Shown piece after piece: positions 16,615 to 25,882 of a stretch of 64,000 nt of DNA; positions within the stretch are counted from its first letter, which is position 1, and every line of letters starts with the position of its first letter. Source of the DNA: Allomuricauda sp. CAU 1633 (lineage in GTDB: Bacteria; Bacteroidota; Bacteroidia; Flavobacteriales; Flavobacteriaceae); assembly GCF_017313225.1 (NCBI RefSeq), contig NZ_JAFLNE010000002.1:496001-560000 (forward strand), written 5' to 3'. Position numbers and translations under genes: made by a program. Under the pieces are notes generated by a model. That model had not been told where the DNA came from. It searched no databases and saw nothing but the letters and a program-made list of their open reading frames with translations.

Positions 16615-17967
16615 TTATTCGCCTTCGTATTTGCCCATATACCGTTTCCACAGTTCGGTCTGATGGGTTTCCAAGGAAACATCTCGACCATCAATAAAAG
16701 CTTTGGAGAGTTGATTGGTACGCATATCCAGTGCATCTCCCTCTGAAATAATGAGCGTGGCACTTTTGCCAACTTCCAAGGTGCCATAATCGGCATCAAT
16801 TCCCAAGATTTTTGCCGTATTGCCGGTTAGCATTTTAAGGGCTGTTTCTTTATCCATGCCCTGACCAACCACCTGACCGGCATAAAAAGCAAGGTTTCGG
16901 GTTTGGAAATTGGCCATGGATTCGTTTTGCAAGCCAACTAAGAGTCCAGCATCAACCAATAGTTTGGGCAACTTATACGGAAAATCGTAATCATCGTCAT
17001 CAAATTTGGGCAGAGCATGGGTTTCACTGACCAAGACAGGAATGTCATGCTCCTTGAGAAAATCCGAAATCTTATGTGCCCTATATCCACCCACAATTAC
17101 AATATGTTGTATTCCTGCTTTTTTAGCAAGGGTAACGGCATCAACCATTTCTTTTTCTCCATTGGAATGGATGTACAAGCGTTGGGAGCCGTCAAATAAA
17201 CCTTGCATGGCAGCAAACGGTAGATTGATTTCTTTGGAAGCAGTTTTTCCGTAGGCTTTGGCATTTTCCACAAAGGTTTTGACTTCACCTACCTGTTCCT
17301 CATACTTTTTATTTGGAATGAAAGCATTGGGTTCACCCAGCCAAGTACTTCCTTTTCGGTAGAGCGCTGGCCAATTCAAATGGATGCCATCATCGGTTTT
17401 AACAGCAGCATCTTCCCAATTCCAAGCATCAAATTGAACAATGGTTGACGTTCCCGAGATTCTTCCACCTTGTGGTGTGGCCTGACCCAATAAAACTCCA
17501 TTTGGACGCATGCTCTCCACTACTTTGGATTCTGAATTATATGCAATAATACTGCGTACATGCGGAATAAAATCTCCAATTTCATCTTCGTCCTTACTTG
17601 CACGAACGGCATCAACCTCTACCAGCCCCAATGATTTTGCTGGAGCTATAAAACCTGGATAGACGTGTTTTCCTTCGGCGTTGATCATAACTCCAATGGT
17701 GGGAGCCATAAGGTCTGTACCGATAGCGGTAATCTTACCATCCACAAAAATGATGGTGCAATTTTCTATGACCTCTCCGTTGCCAATGTGTGCCGTTGCC
17801 CCAAAAATGGCAACTTGTTCCGATTGGGGTGGAGCAGGGGTTTGCTGTGCGAAAGTTGTAAAACTCAACACAAGTGAGACCACAAAGGTGAGATGCCTCA
17901 ACAACACCCCTAAAGTCCCCTCAAGGGGACAATGATTGCTTGAATTTATATCTGAAAATTTCATCAT
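16615..17967 (-). CDS. Amidohydrolase-family protein lacking the metal HxH
   Basis: Exported amidohydrolase-fold protein, 450 aa. It has the beta-sandwich start (AIFGATAHIGNGEVIENCTIIFVDGKI in parts) and end (GTLEVGKSATLIISEGDAL). At the end of the first barrel strand, where active enzymes have HxH, it reads YPGFIAPAKSLG, so the metal site is absent and it is probably a non-catalytic partner. It is 6 bp downstream of a larger amidohydrolase gene and probably works with it. The N-terminus is odd: about 20 residues precede the hydrophobic signal segment (LTFVVSLVLSFTTFA), and part of them is encoded by a palindromic repeat. Confidence 0.85.
   Translation of the reverse strand: MMKFSDINSSNHCPLEGTLGVLLRHLTFVVSLVLSFTTFAQQTPAPPQSEQVAIFGATAHIGNGEVIENCTIIFVDGKITAIGTDLMAPTIGVMINAEGKHVYPGFIAPAKSLGLVEVDAVRASKDEDEIGDFIPHVRSIIAYNSESKVVESMRPNGVLLGQATPQGGRISGTSTIVQFDAWNWEDAAVKTDDGIHLNWPALYRKGSTWLGEPNAFIPNKKYEEQVGEVKTFVENAKAYGKTASKEINLPFAAMQGLFDGSQRLYIHSNGEKEMVDAVTLAKKAGIQHIVIVGGYRAHKISDFLKEHDIPVLVSETHALPKFDDDDYDFPYKLPKLLVDAGLLVGLQNESMANFQTRNLAFYAGQVVGQGMDKETALKMLTGNTAKILGIDADYGTLEVGKSATLIISEGDALDMRTNQLSKAFIDGRDVSLETHQTELWKRYMGKYEGE
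17903..17932. repeat. Palindromic repeat in amidohydrolase 5' end
   Basis: The core is GTCCCCT-CA-AGGGGAC (17915-17930), preceded by ACACCCCTAAA. From memory it resembles a short repeat often seen between genes of Flavobacteriia. Here it is read as codons of the amidohydrolase N-terminus (NHCPLEGTLGVLL) ahead of the signal peptide. Confidence 0.55.
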
Positions 17968-17973
17968 CTTACA

Positions 17974-20913
17974 TTAAAGGGTTTCACATTCAAATCGTTC
18001 TTTTTTATTCTGGACAGGAGTTTGGGTTTTTGCCCCATTTTCCTTTTCGTTCAGCATCATGTTGATGAGTTGATTTCGCTCTTGCTGAACCGATTCGCGA
18101 AGCATTTTGTCTTTTTCCAAATCGAAATAAACCGCTCCTTCAATCAGTGTTTTTTCGGCTTTGGCATAAACAGAAAGTGGATGGTCGGTCCAAAGGACCA
18201 AATCCGCATCCTTACCTTCTTCCACGGTTCCCACGCGGTCATCAATATGCAATAGCTTGGCCGGATTTAGCGTAACGGTTTTCCAAGCCTCCAATTCGGA
18301 CATGCCTCCGTATTTTACGGTTTTTCCCGCTTCCTGATTCAATCTGCGGGACATTTCAGCATCATCGCTATTAATGGCCACGGTAACCCCTTGACTGGCC
18401 ATGATGGCAGCATTGTAGGGAATCGCATCGTTTACTTCAAACTTATAGGCCCACCAATCACTGAAGGTGGAACCGCCCACGCCGTGCTCAGCCATCTTAT
18501 CAGCCACTTTGTAGCCTTCCAAAATGTGGGTGAAGGTGTTTACGGTAAAATCGAATTTTTCCGCCACTTTCATCATCATATTGATTTCACTCTGTACATA
18601 CGAATGGCAGCTAATGAAGCGTTCGCCATTCAAGATTTCGGCCAAAACTTCCATTTCTTCATCATATCTATAGGGTTGACCGCTTTTCTTTTTGGCATCG
18701 TACTCCTTGGCACGTTGAAAATAATCAGTGTATACCTGCTCTACACCCATCCGCGTCTGCGGGAAACGGGAAACACTGCCCCAATTGGACTGTTTTACGT
18801 TTTCACCCAAGGCAAATTTGATGAACTTGGGCGCATTTGGGAAGATCAGACCATCCGAATTTTCACCCCATTTCAATCGCAGAATGGCAGAACGACCACC
18901 AATGGGGTTGGCCGAACCGTGCAAGAGCTGAATCATGGTAACTCCTCCGGCCAAGTTTCTGTAGATGTCCATATCCTCTGGGTCAATGGCATCCTTCATC
19001 CGAACTTCAGCAGAGGAATTATGGCCAGCTTCGTTAATGGTGACCGCCCCAATATGAGAATGTTCATCTATGATACCTGCGGTAAGATGCTTTCCTGTGG
19101 CATCGACCGTAGTGGCACCGCCAGCATTGAGCCCTTTACCAACCTTGGAAATTTTTCCGTTTTTCACTAAAACATCGGTGTTTTCCAAAATGCTGGTGCC
19201 CGTCCAAACAGTGGCATTTTTAAAGAGGATATTTTCTTGCTTGGGTTTGGTTTTATAGCCATACCCCACATTCGGATAGGAGACCGCCATCAATTTTGGT
19301 TTCTCTGAAGCGCTTTGTTTTGATTTTTCTTCAAATGGAGCGGTTTTGGTCAAGTTTGCATTAGTTTCCTGCCCATTTGAGAGTACGGCTTTGGCCGCGA
19401 TGTTATCCGAAGTAGGAAGAACTTGGGCAATCAGTCGATAAGACGTGGTCTCATTTTCTGAAAAGGCCAAATTCAGCCAATCTGCACTGTAATCGATTTT
19501 GGATTCCAGTTTTTCCGTTCCTTTTTTGACCTCAACCTTTGGTTTGTTTGCTTCACCAGTTATGGAAACTGAAAAGGTTTGACCATTAACTGATAGGTTA
19601 TAATCACCACGGATATCTTTTTGGTCTTTGGACTGAATTACATTTTTGGAGCCTTGCACCCAGTTTTCGTAAAGTGTGGTTCCTTTATCAAAGATGTCAC
19701 CAGATGCAACTAAAAAGTTGGCCTGACTGCCCGCTTTTAAGGAACCGATTTCATCTGATTTGCCCAAAATGGATGCTGGGGCGGTGGTAAGCGCCTCCAA
19801 AGCCTTGGTCTTGGAAAGTCCATAGGTGATGGCCTTTTGTAATTTTGATTTAAGGTCCGAGGGAGATTTTAGGTCATGCAATGTAAACGAAAACTGAACG
19901 CCGTTGTCCTCCAATGCTTTTGGGTTGGAAGGGGCCAAATTCCAATGTCTCATATCCTTTAGGGAGACGTATTGGGCCTCGTATGGATTGGAAACATCAT
20001 ACGCATCCGGAAAGTTTACGGGAATAATCAATTTGGCATTGGTAGCTTTAATATCCTGAATGCGTTCGTATTCATCACCTCCACCTAAAATGGCATATTG
20101 TATTCCAAATTGGTCACCTATTTTATCGGCACGGAGTACATTTCCATTTTCACCAGCAGCATAAATCTGGACAAGCCCTTTGTTTTCAATCAAGGCCTCC
20201 AAGGAAAGGTCTTTGGTTTCCACATTGCCCTTACTATACCAATCCAAATCATAATACAATTGACGCATTAAGGCGGTGGCGCCCATAGTGGAGGTTGGAT
20301 AGGATTGGGTTTTTGCGATGCTTTTGTCAAATGAAAAGTACTGGGCAGATTTATCCTCAAGGATACGTTGGGCCTCACTACCTTGATCGTTCAAGGCAAC
20401 CAAAATACCTGTTCCACGGGCAATCCCGTCTTGAATGTGTGCATTCATTACCCCAAAACCAGCTTTTCTCAGCTCTTCGGCTTTCTTGGTATCATAGGAA
20501 AAGTTCGCTAGGGCATTATTTTCCGGCATAATGTGATCGTTCCAGTAATAGCCTTCCCGAGTGGGTTCATATTGGGAAGATCTACCTTGAGCATCAGCTT
20601 TTTCGGGTTTCTTTACCCCAAAATCGGAAAATACATCAATAAAAGAAGGATAGATAAATTTCCCCTGCAGGTCTTCAACAATAGCATTTTTGGGAATATT
20701 GACCGATTTTCCAACTTGAACCACTTTTCCATTCTGAATAAGAAGGGTTCCATTCTGGATGACCTCTGAAGGGGTCACGTAAATTTTGGCATTGGTAAAT
20801 GCCTGGTAATTGTTGTTTTTTGCTTTTACCCCATCGTTTTTTGGAAAATACTCCTGTGCGAACAGGGAAGTACCTCCTAAAAATAGGATTAGAGCTGTTA
20901 GTTTGAGTTTCAT
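17974..20913 (-). CDS. Fused double amidohydrolase, secreted
   Basis: Exported protein of 979 aa with signal peptide MKLKLTALILFLGGTSLFAQ. It contains two amidohydrolase modules. The first (about 35-430) has FIYPSFIDVFSDFGV in place of an HxH strand and looks inactive. The second (about 575-960) keeps the metal residues: IIDEHSHIGAV (HxH), SCHSYVQSE, NTFTHILEGYK and AINSDDAEM (the Asp). It would hydrolyse an amide bond, possibly in peptides or cyclic amides, in the periplasm; substrate unknown. It is the first gene of a pair with the 450-aa relative. A good promoter lies 26 bp upstream. Confidence 0.9.
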   Translation of the reverse strand: MKLKLTALILFLGGTSLFAQEYFPKNDGVKAKNNNYQAFTNAKIYVTPSEVIQNGTLLIQNGKVVQVGKSVNIPKNAIVEDLQGKFIYPSFIDVFSDFGVKKPEKADAQGRSSQYEPTREGYYWNDHIMPENNALANFSYDTKKAEELRKAGFGVMNAHIQDGIARGTGILVALNDQGSEAQRILEDKSAQYFSFDKSIAKTQSYPTSTMGATALMRQLYYDLDWYSKGNVETKDLSLEALIENKGLVQIYAAGENGNVLRADKIGDQFGIQYAILGGGDEYERIQDIKATNAKLIIPVNFPDAYDVSNPYEAQYVSLKDMRHWNLAPSNPKALEDNGVQFSFTLHDLKSPSDLKSKLQKAITYGLSKTKALEALTTAPASILGKSDEIGSLKAGSQANFLVASGDIFDKGTTLYENWVQGSKNVIQSKDQKDIRGDYNLSVNGQTFSVSITGEANKPKVEVKKGTEKLESKIDYSADWLNLAFSENETTSYRLIAQVLPTSDNIAAKAVLSNGQETNANLTKTAPFEEKSKQSASEKPKLMAVSYPNVGYGYKTKPKQENILFKNATVWTGTSILENTDVLVKNGKISKVGKGLNAGGATTVDATGKHLTAGIIDEHSHIGAVTINEAGHNSSAEVRMKDAIDPEDMDIYRNLAGGVTMIQLLHGSANPIGGRSAILRLKWGENSDGLIFPNAPKFIKFALGENVKQSNWGSVSRFPQTRMGVEQVYTDYFQRAKEYDAKKKSGQPYRYDEEMEVLAEILNGERFISCHSYVQSEINMMMKVAEKFDFTVNTFTHILEGYKVADKMAEHGVGGSTFSDWWAYKFEVNDAIPYNAAIMASQGVTVAINSDDAEMSRRLNQEAGKTVKYGGMSELEAWKTVTLNPAKLLHIDDRVGTVEEGKDADLVLWTDHPLSVYAKAEKTLIEGAVYFDLEKDKMLRESVQQERNQLINMMLNEKENGAKTQTPVQNKKERFECETL

Positions 20914-20938
20914 ATATCCAGTATTGAATTAGTCGGAC

Positions 20939-20969
20939 TAAAGGTAACGGAAGTGTGTGTTTTGCACAA
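20939..20969 (-). promoter_or_regulatory. Candidate promoter of the amidohydrolase pair
   Basis: On the minus strand a TTG (20967-20969) is followed after 20 bp by TACCTTTA (20939-20946). This differs at one position from the Bacteroidota -7 box TAnnTTTG. The -7 box ends 26 bp before the ATG. Confidence 0.5.
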
Positions 20970-20976
20970 GTTGCAA

Positions 20977-22041
20977 TTACCCCCTTTTTTTATGGTGGTT
21001 GATCATGAGCCCAACCACGGAGTGGTAGCTAAGAATTCCCTCTTTTTGATTGTTCACCTTTAAAAAAGTATTGAAAATGGCTTTAAACATTGGCTCCAAA
21101 GGATTTTGGTAACTCTCCCAAAAACTTCGCAACTCCTGATAGTTCTTTTTCACTCCGGGATGCAATTGGGCAATGATTTCCTTGGATTTTGCTTCATTTT
21201 TTCTAGCAAGATCAGACAGGCAATACCCCAAAGCATGATTGTAAGCAGAATATTTAAAATAGATATCGTCACTATTGGAAGTGACTAAAAAACCGATAAA
21301 ATTGGTGGCATCTTCAGCTGAATACCCCAATTGATGCCCAACTTCATGTCCACTTACGGCAGGTAATCTGAAGAACGGCATAATCCCATTTACTTGGGCT
21401 TCATTAGTAAAGGGATTCAAATAACCGCCGTAACCCATATAGGTAAGGGGAATGCTGTAAATTGATGATTTTAAACTGTGATTTTGGTATTCAAAATCGG
21501 GGTAGTATTTCTGTAGTTTGATGTACCCTTCTTCTGTTTTCTGGAAAATTTCCCTTCGGGAATAAGGAACTTCAACCGCTGCCAAACTATCGCCTGTGAT
21601 GTCCATTTGGTAAGTATTGGTTCGCTCAGCAAGGTATTGGGTGAAATCAATCAGTTCGGATAGGGTATATTCTTTTTCGATGCCCATTTTCCAGGTTATG
21701 GGCTGGCGGTAATAGTTCATGCCCCATAAGAAGTGAAACGCAAAATAGGTGATGGACAATACCACAACAATATCCTTCAGAAAAAGCAAGGGTTTTGTTC
21801 TGATGGTTTTCCAATGTTTATAGACATATCGAATGCCAAGAATGACCAAGGCGGTATAGAGCAAATCTCCAAATGAAAAGGGAATCCAACCCAAAAAAAA
21901 TCGCAATGTCTTTGAAATAAGCGGGTACAGGCCATTACTGTAGTAGTTCTCCACAAAATTGGGATAGCTCCCTATCCATTTCACCAACAAAATTTGGATG
22001 GGTAGGGCTAGGGCAATGCTAGTTTTGGTTTTCTGTCCCAT
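20977..22041 (-). CDS. DUF3810 membrane protein with HExxH motif
   Basis: A 354-aa protein of the DUF3810 family. About three hydrophobic segments occupy the first 120 residues (SIALALPIQILLVKWIGSY, LGWIPFSFGDLLYTALVILGI, LFLKDIVVVLSITYFAFHFLW). A hydrophilic domain follows with VSGHEVGHQLGYSAEDATNFIGFLV, a HExxH with a downstream Glu that looks like a gluzincin-type zinc protease site. Function is untested as far as I know; a membrane-tethered peptidase is the natural guess. It lies alone, 70 bp downstream of the cyclophilin-FKBP gene and behind its terminator. Confidence 0.88.
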   Translation of the reverse strand: MGQKTKTSIALALPIQILLVKWIGSYPNFVENYYSNGLYPLISKTLRFFLGWIPFSFGDLLYTALVILGIRYVYKHWKTIRTKPLLFLKDIVVVLSITYFAFHFLWGMNYYRQPITWKMGIEKEYTLSELIDFTQYLAERTNTYQMDITGDSLAAVEVPYSRREIFQKTEEGYIKLQKYYPDFEYQNHSLKSSIYSIPLTYMGYGGYLNPFTNEAQVNGIMPFFRLPAVSGHEVGHQLGYSAEDATNFIGFLVTSNSDDIYFKYSAYNHALGYCLSDLARKNEAKSKEIIAQLHPGVKKNYQELRSFWESYQNPLEPMFKAIFNTFLKVNNQKEGILSYHSVVGLMINHHKKRG

Positions 22042-22061
22042 AAATCAGCGGTTGAGAAATT

Positions 22062-22091
22062 AAAAAGCCGCACGGAAAAGTACGGCTTTTT
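22062..22091 (-). terminator. Rho-independent terminator after the PPIase gene
   Basis: A 12-bp hairpin with one C-A mismatch (AAAAAGCCGCAC / GTACGGCTTTTT) and a 6-base loop lies 21 bp past the stop codon of the cyclophilin-FKBP gene. On the minus strand the stem ends in a T run. Confidence 0.85.
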
Positions 22092-22111
22092 CTATGGTTT
22101 CTCAATTTGAT

Positions 22112-23218
22112 TTACTCTTGGATTCCGGTGATTTCCAAATCAAAAGTTAGATTGGCATTAGGAGGAATTGGTCCACTACCTTGGGCTCCGTAGCCCAAAT
22201 GTGGAGGAATGAACAAACGTACTTTGTCGCCCACTTTCATAGTTTGGAGCCCTTCCTTAAACCCTGGGATCAAACGGGCCTGTGGGCCATATTCCATGGG
22301 GGCTGGGACATAGCCTCCTTGATCTCTTTGTCCAGGATTTAATTTGTTGAACTTTTCAGCTATCTCTTGAACGTTGCTTTCAAGCAGATCACCATTTGGT
22401 AAATAAACGGCATAATTTACCATTACCTGTTGTCCTTCCACAGGTTGTTCTCCTTCGCCTTTTATTAAGGAATAGATTCGCAATCCGGTTGGGGTTTCTT
22501 CGGCCTCCTCTTTTTGTTGGGCCAATTCAGCCACAAAATCTTCCTTCATTTTTTGGAAAGCAGCTTCTACCAACTTAGCCTCCTCAAAATAATCGCTCAT
22601 CACCTGAATGGCATCAAATTTTTTGGCATCCTTCCCATTGCGCACAATTTCTACCTTGTTCATGACCACTGGAACTTTTGGTTTATCGCCTTGTGCTGTT
22701 TCCACATTGGCTATAGTATCTACCACATCCATTCCTTGAACCACTTCTCCAAAAACAGTATGTTTTCCGTTTAGCCAAGGTGTGGCCTTATGGGTAATAA
22801 AAAATTGGCTGGTATTGGTCTTTGGACCACGGTTGGCCATAGAAAGGATTCCTTTTTTGGAATGCAACAAAGAATCATTGAACTCATCCTTAAAAGTGTA
22901 CCCAATATTTCCGCTGCCAGTTCCCGATGGGTCTCCGCCTTGAATCATAAAATCTTTAATGACCCGGTGAAAGACAACGCCATCATAAAACTTTTTCTCT
23001 TTGTATTCATCGCTCACAAAAGGACTGTTGCCTTCGGCAAGGGATACAAAATTGGCCACTGTCACGGGAGTTTTTTCATATTCCAATTTCACAATAATGT
23101 CTCCTTTGGTCGTTTGGATATCAGCAAAGATACCGTCGCCCAATTCTGCATACTTGCTGGATTTACATCCAAAAAGTACCATGGAAAACAAGGTGATCAG
23201 CAATAGGGATTGTTTCAT
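22112..23218 (-). CDS. Cyclophilin-FKBP fused peptidyl-prolyl isomerase lipoprotein
   Basis: Lipoprotein of 368 aa (MKQSLLLITLFSMVLFGCKS; lipobox LFGC) carrying two unrelated prolyl-isomerase domains. The cyclophilin domain covers about 30-200 (FYDGVVFHRVIKDFMIQGGDP, SQFFITHKATPWLNGKHTVFGEV in parts). The FKBP domain covers about 260-368 (VMVNYAVYLPNGDLLESN, LIPGFKEGLQTMKVGDKVRL, IPPHLGYGAQGSGPIPPN). Both active regions look intact, so it should help exported proteins fold at the membrane. It follows gldI, another FKBP-type isomerase, by 13 bp, so two periplasmic foldases are co-expressed. Confidence 0.95.
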   Translation of the reverse strand: MKQSLLLITLFSMVLFGCKSSKYAELGDGIFADIQTTKGDIIVKLEYEKTPVTVANFVSLAEGNSPFVSDEYKEKKFYDGVVFHRVIKDFMIQGGDPSGTGSGNIGYTFKDEFNDSLLHSKKGILSMANRGPKTNTSQFFITHKATPWLNGKHTVFGEVVQGMDVVDTIANVETAQGDKPKVPVVMNKVEIVRNGKDAKKFDAIQVMSDYFEEAKLVEAAFQKMKEDFVAELAQQKEEAEETPTGLRIYSLIKGEGEQPVEGQQVMVNYAVYLPNGDLLESNVQEIAEKFNKLNPGQRDQGGYVPAPMEYGPQARLIPGFKEGLQTMKVGDKVRLFIPPHLGYGAQGSGPIPPNANLTFDLEITGIQE

Positions 23219-23231
23219 TTTTCTATACGTT

Positions 23232-23780
23232 TTAATTTATACTGTCTTTATTTATGATAATTGTGTGGAGTTCCACAGATGATTTTATTGGCGTCTGAGG
23301 CGCTACGGCATTGTTGTCTCCTTGATAGCCATATGCTTGTAAAGATGGGAACACAAAGGTGGCCTTTTCACTTATTTTAAGCAGTTTTACCGCATTCTGG
23401 AGCCCCGGGAACAACTGCTCTTTATCCACCACATACGATGTTGGACCAATCTCCTCCGCACTATAAATGGTATCGTTGTTCAATGACATGACATTGTATG
23501 AGAACAATATTTGGTCATTGGGTTGTGGGATATAGGTAGCCGTGTCGTTTTTGGTTTCAAAATAGTACCAAAACCCATTGGAGCTGGTCAAATAGTCATG
23601 AAGGGTGTCCTTGGCAATCAATTCCTGAATCACTTTTTCTTCTTTGGCCAGCAACGCTTTGTTCCGTTCCACAGATTCCTTAAAAAAATTTCCGGATTTT
23701 ACTTCCACGGGCCTACGAGGTTCCGGGCCTCCACAGCTCAGATAAAGTAATGCAACTAAAAGAATCAAAACAGGTCTCAT
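23232..23780 (-). CDS. gldI: Gliding-motility prolyl isomerase GldI
   Basis: A 182-aa lipoprotein (MRPVLILLVALLYLSCGG; lipobox YLSC) with one FKBP-type domain in the C-terminal half (QILFSYNVMSLNNDTIYSAEE, LFPGLQNAVKLLKISEKATFVFPS, AYGYQGDN). Length and layout fit GldI, required for gliding in Flavobacterium johnsoniae and found in gliding or type IX secretion Bacteroidota. Its start overlaps the end of the DHH phosphoesterase gene by 4 bp (ATGA type). Confidence 0.9.
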   Translation of the reverse strand: MRPVLILLVALLYLSCGGPEPRRPVEVKSGNFFKESVERNKALLAKEEKVIQELIAKDTLHDYLTSSNGFWYYFETKNDTATYIPQPNDQILFSYNVMSLNNDTIYSAEEIGPTSYVVDKEQLFPGLQNAVKLLKISEKATFVFPSLQAYGYQGDNNAVAPQTPIKSSVELHTIIINKDSIN

Positions 23781-24793
23781 GGATTCAATTCACTTTTATG
23801 GGTTTTCAGGATTTCATTAAACCGCGCAACGGTTTCCTGCATGGATAAATCACTTTTTCCACCTGCGGCGTTATCATGGCCACCACCATCAAAATGCTCT
23901 CGAGCAAATTGATTCACAGAGAAATCCCCAACAGAACGCAACGAAATTTTGATGATGCCTTCGTCTTTGTTCTCAATAAAAATCAGGGCAAAAATAATCC
24001 CTTCCAACGTTAAACCATAGTTTACAAACCCCTCGGTGTCTCCTTTTTTAAAATCGTGCTGGTCTAATTCCTCTTGAGTCAATGTAATATAGGCTGTACT
24101 ATATTCTGGTAAAATAACCATGTTGCTGAGGGCAACTCCTAGCAAATGCAAGCGCGAAGGAGAATTGGTATCAAACACCTGACGATGGATTTCCATATTA
24201 TCTGCCCCTTTGTCAATGAGGTCCGCAACCACGCGATGGGTATTGCTAGAGGTAGATTTATATTTAAACGAACCTGTATCCGTCATGATACCGGCGTATA
24301 AGTTGGTTGCAATATCGGCCGTAATGCTATCGGTCTGCCCCAAATATGCAATGAAATTGTAGATCATCTCGCAGGTGGAGCTCATGCTTACATCAGAATA
24401 GGTGATTTTGGCGTAATCACCGGGCTGTTGGTGGTGATCGATCATGATGAAATCAGCATCTCTTCCCTTTAAAGCAGCTTCCATGGGTCCAATTCTGGAT
24501 AAATCATTGAAATCCAAAGTGAAAATTACCGTTGCTTCATCCAAAAGTGCGTAGGCTTCTTGGGGTTGCCATTCAAAATTGACCACCTCGTCATTGCCGG
24601 GCATCCATTTTAAGAATTTTGGATAATCGTTGGGGGAGACTACATGGGCTGTTTGCCCCATTCCCTTCAGAAAACCGCACAATCCCAAGCAAGCGCCCAT
24701 GGCATCACCATCGGGGTTTTTATGGGGTACAATTACGATTTTTTGAGGCTGGGAAAGAATCGACTTAATTGTCGTGATATCCGCTAAATTCAT
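23777..24793 (-). CDS. DHH-family phosphoesterase, NrnA-like
   Basis: A 338-aa cytoplasmic DHH/DHHA1 phosphoesterase. Visible motifs are HKNPDGDAMGACLGL (metal motif I), FTLDFNDLSRIG (motif II), MIDHHQQPGDYA (the DHH), MTDTGSF (motif IV) and the C-terminal substrate motif GGGHDNAAGG. These match NrnA-type enzymes, which degrade very short RNAs or pAp and sometimes linear dinucleotides from second-messenger turnover. It heads a three-gene run with gldI and the double isomerase. A TATATTTG sequence lies just ahead of the ATG (24799-24806, minus strand), very close for a -7 box. Confidence 0.92.
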   Translation of the reverse strand: MNLADITTIKSILSQPQKIVIVPHKNPDGDAMGACLGLCGFLKGMGQTAHVVSPNDYPKFLKWMPGNDEVVNFEWQPQEAYALLDEATVIFTLDFNDLSRIGPMEAALKGRDADFIMIDHHQQPGDYAKITYSDVSMSSTCEMIYNFIAYLGQTDSITADIATNLYAGIMTDTGSFKYKSTSSNTHRVVADLIDKGADNMEIHRQVFDTNSPSRLHLLGVALSNMVILPEYSTAYITLTQEELDQHDFKKGDTEGFVNYGLTLEGIIFALIFIENKDEGIIKISLRSVGDFSVNQFAREHFDGGGHDNAAGGKSDLSMQETVARFNEILKTHKSELNP

Positions 24794-24859
24794 GCGGCCA
24801 AATATACAATAATATAATGTAGAGGTAACTTGTCATGCCCTATTTTTGTGATTTGCGAA

Positions 24860-25879
24860 ATGAATGTAATGAGACTTTTTCCTTTTTTGTTGTGTGTTGT
24901 TTTCGTTTTGGGATGTAAACAAAGAGAGAATCCAAAGGATTCCACTTTTGTGGTGGCTTTTGGTTCGTGTAATATGTCCCAAGAGCCCAATCCGTTTTGG
25001 GATGATATTTTGGACGAAGACCCCGATGTTTGGATTTGGGGTGGGGATATTGTCTACGCAGATACGGATGATATCGATAGGTTACGGGCCATTTATGCCC
25101 AACAGGATACAGTTAAGGGCTATGCAGCGTTGAAAGCTGAGGTTCCTATAATCGGTACATGGGATGACCACGATTTTGGCGTGAATGATGGTGGAGCAGA
25201 GTTTGCCGTGAAAAAGGAAAGCCAACAGGTGTTTTTGGAATTTATGGGGGTTCCCAAAGACAGCGAGCGATGGAACCAGGAGGGCGTTTACACTTCCCAT
25301 GACTATGAAACCCCAGAAGGGAAGGTGAAAGTCTTGGTCTTGGATACCCGCTATTTTAGAAGTGAATTGATAAATGACGAAGACCCCGACCGACGATATA
25401 AACCCAATCTGGACGATGAGGCTACGGTTCTCGGCGAGGCGCAGTGGAAATGGCTTCAAAACGAATTGAATACTTCAGATGCTGAGTTCAATTTGATTAT
25501 GTCCAGTATTCAGTTTTTATCGGGAGAGCATGGGTTTGAAACCTGGGGCAATTTTCCCAAGGAAGTGGAAAAACTAGAAAACACGATTGTGGATTCCAAG
25601 GCAAAGGGAGTGATTATCTTGTCTGGAGACCGACATATTTCGGAGTTCTCCAAAAAGACGCTTTCTGGTTTGAGTTATCCACTCATCGACTTTACGAGCA
25701 GTGGACTTACCCATTCGTATTTCAGTTTCAGTGGAGAACCGAATCGGTATCGAGTAGGAGAGGTGGTTTCCAGTAAAAGTTATGGAACCTTGACTATAAA
25801 TTTCAAAAACAAAGAAGTCGATTTTAAGATAATGGGTGATAATGGAGCGGTTCTGCAAGAATTAAAACAGGCCTATTAA
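24860..25879 (+). CDS. PhoD-like phosphatase lipoprotein
   Basis: Metallophosphatase of the PhoD/alkaline phosphatase D type. I start at the ATG at 24860 (MNVMRLFPFLLCVVFVLGCKQ; lipobox VLGC), giving 339 aa; an upstream ATG at 24830 adds ten unlikely residues. Metal-binding motifs are VAFGSCN, WGGDIVYAD, GTWDDHDFGVNDGG and ILSGDRHISEF. It should hydrolyse phosphate mono- or diesters outside the inner membrane. It is divergent from the DHH gene; TATTTTTG (24841-24848) may be its -7 box although no TTG is well placed. Confidence 0.9.
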   Translation: MNVMRLFPFLLCVVFVLGCKQRENPKDSTFVVAFGSCNMSQEPNPFWDDILDEDPDVWIWGGDIVYADTDDIDRLRAIYAQQDTVKGYAALKAEVPIIGTWDDHDFGVNDGGAEFAVKKESQQVFLEFMGVPKDSERWNQEGVYTSHDYETPEGKVKVLVLDTRYFRSELINDEDPDRRYKPNLDDEATVLGEAQWKWLQNELNTSDAEFNLIMSSIQFLSGEHGFETWGNFPKEVEKLENTIVDSKAKGVIILSGDRHISEFSKKTLSGLSYPLIDFTSSGLTHSYFSFSGEPNRYRVGEVVSSKSYGTLTINFKNKEVDFKIMGDNGAVLQELKQAY

Positions 25880-25882
25880 ACC

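Noticed and set aside
18391..19170. Long open frame (259 codons) on the plus strand
   Set aside because: It lies antisense inside the active module of the double amidohydrolase, whose own frame has clear family motifs; the predicted protein has no recognisable domain.
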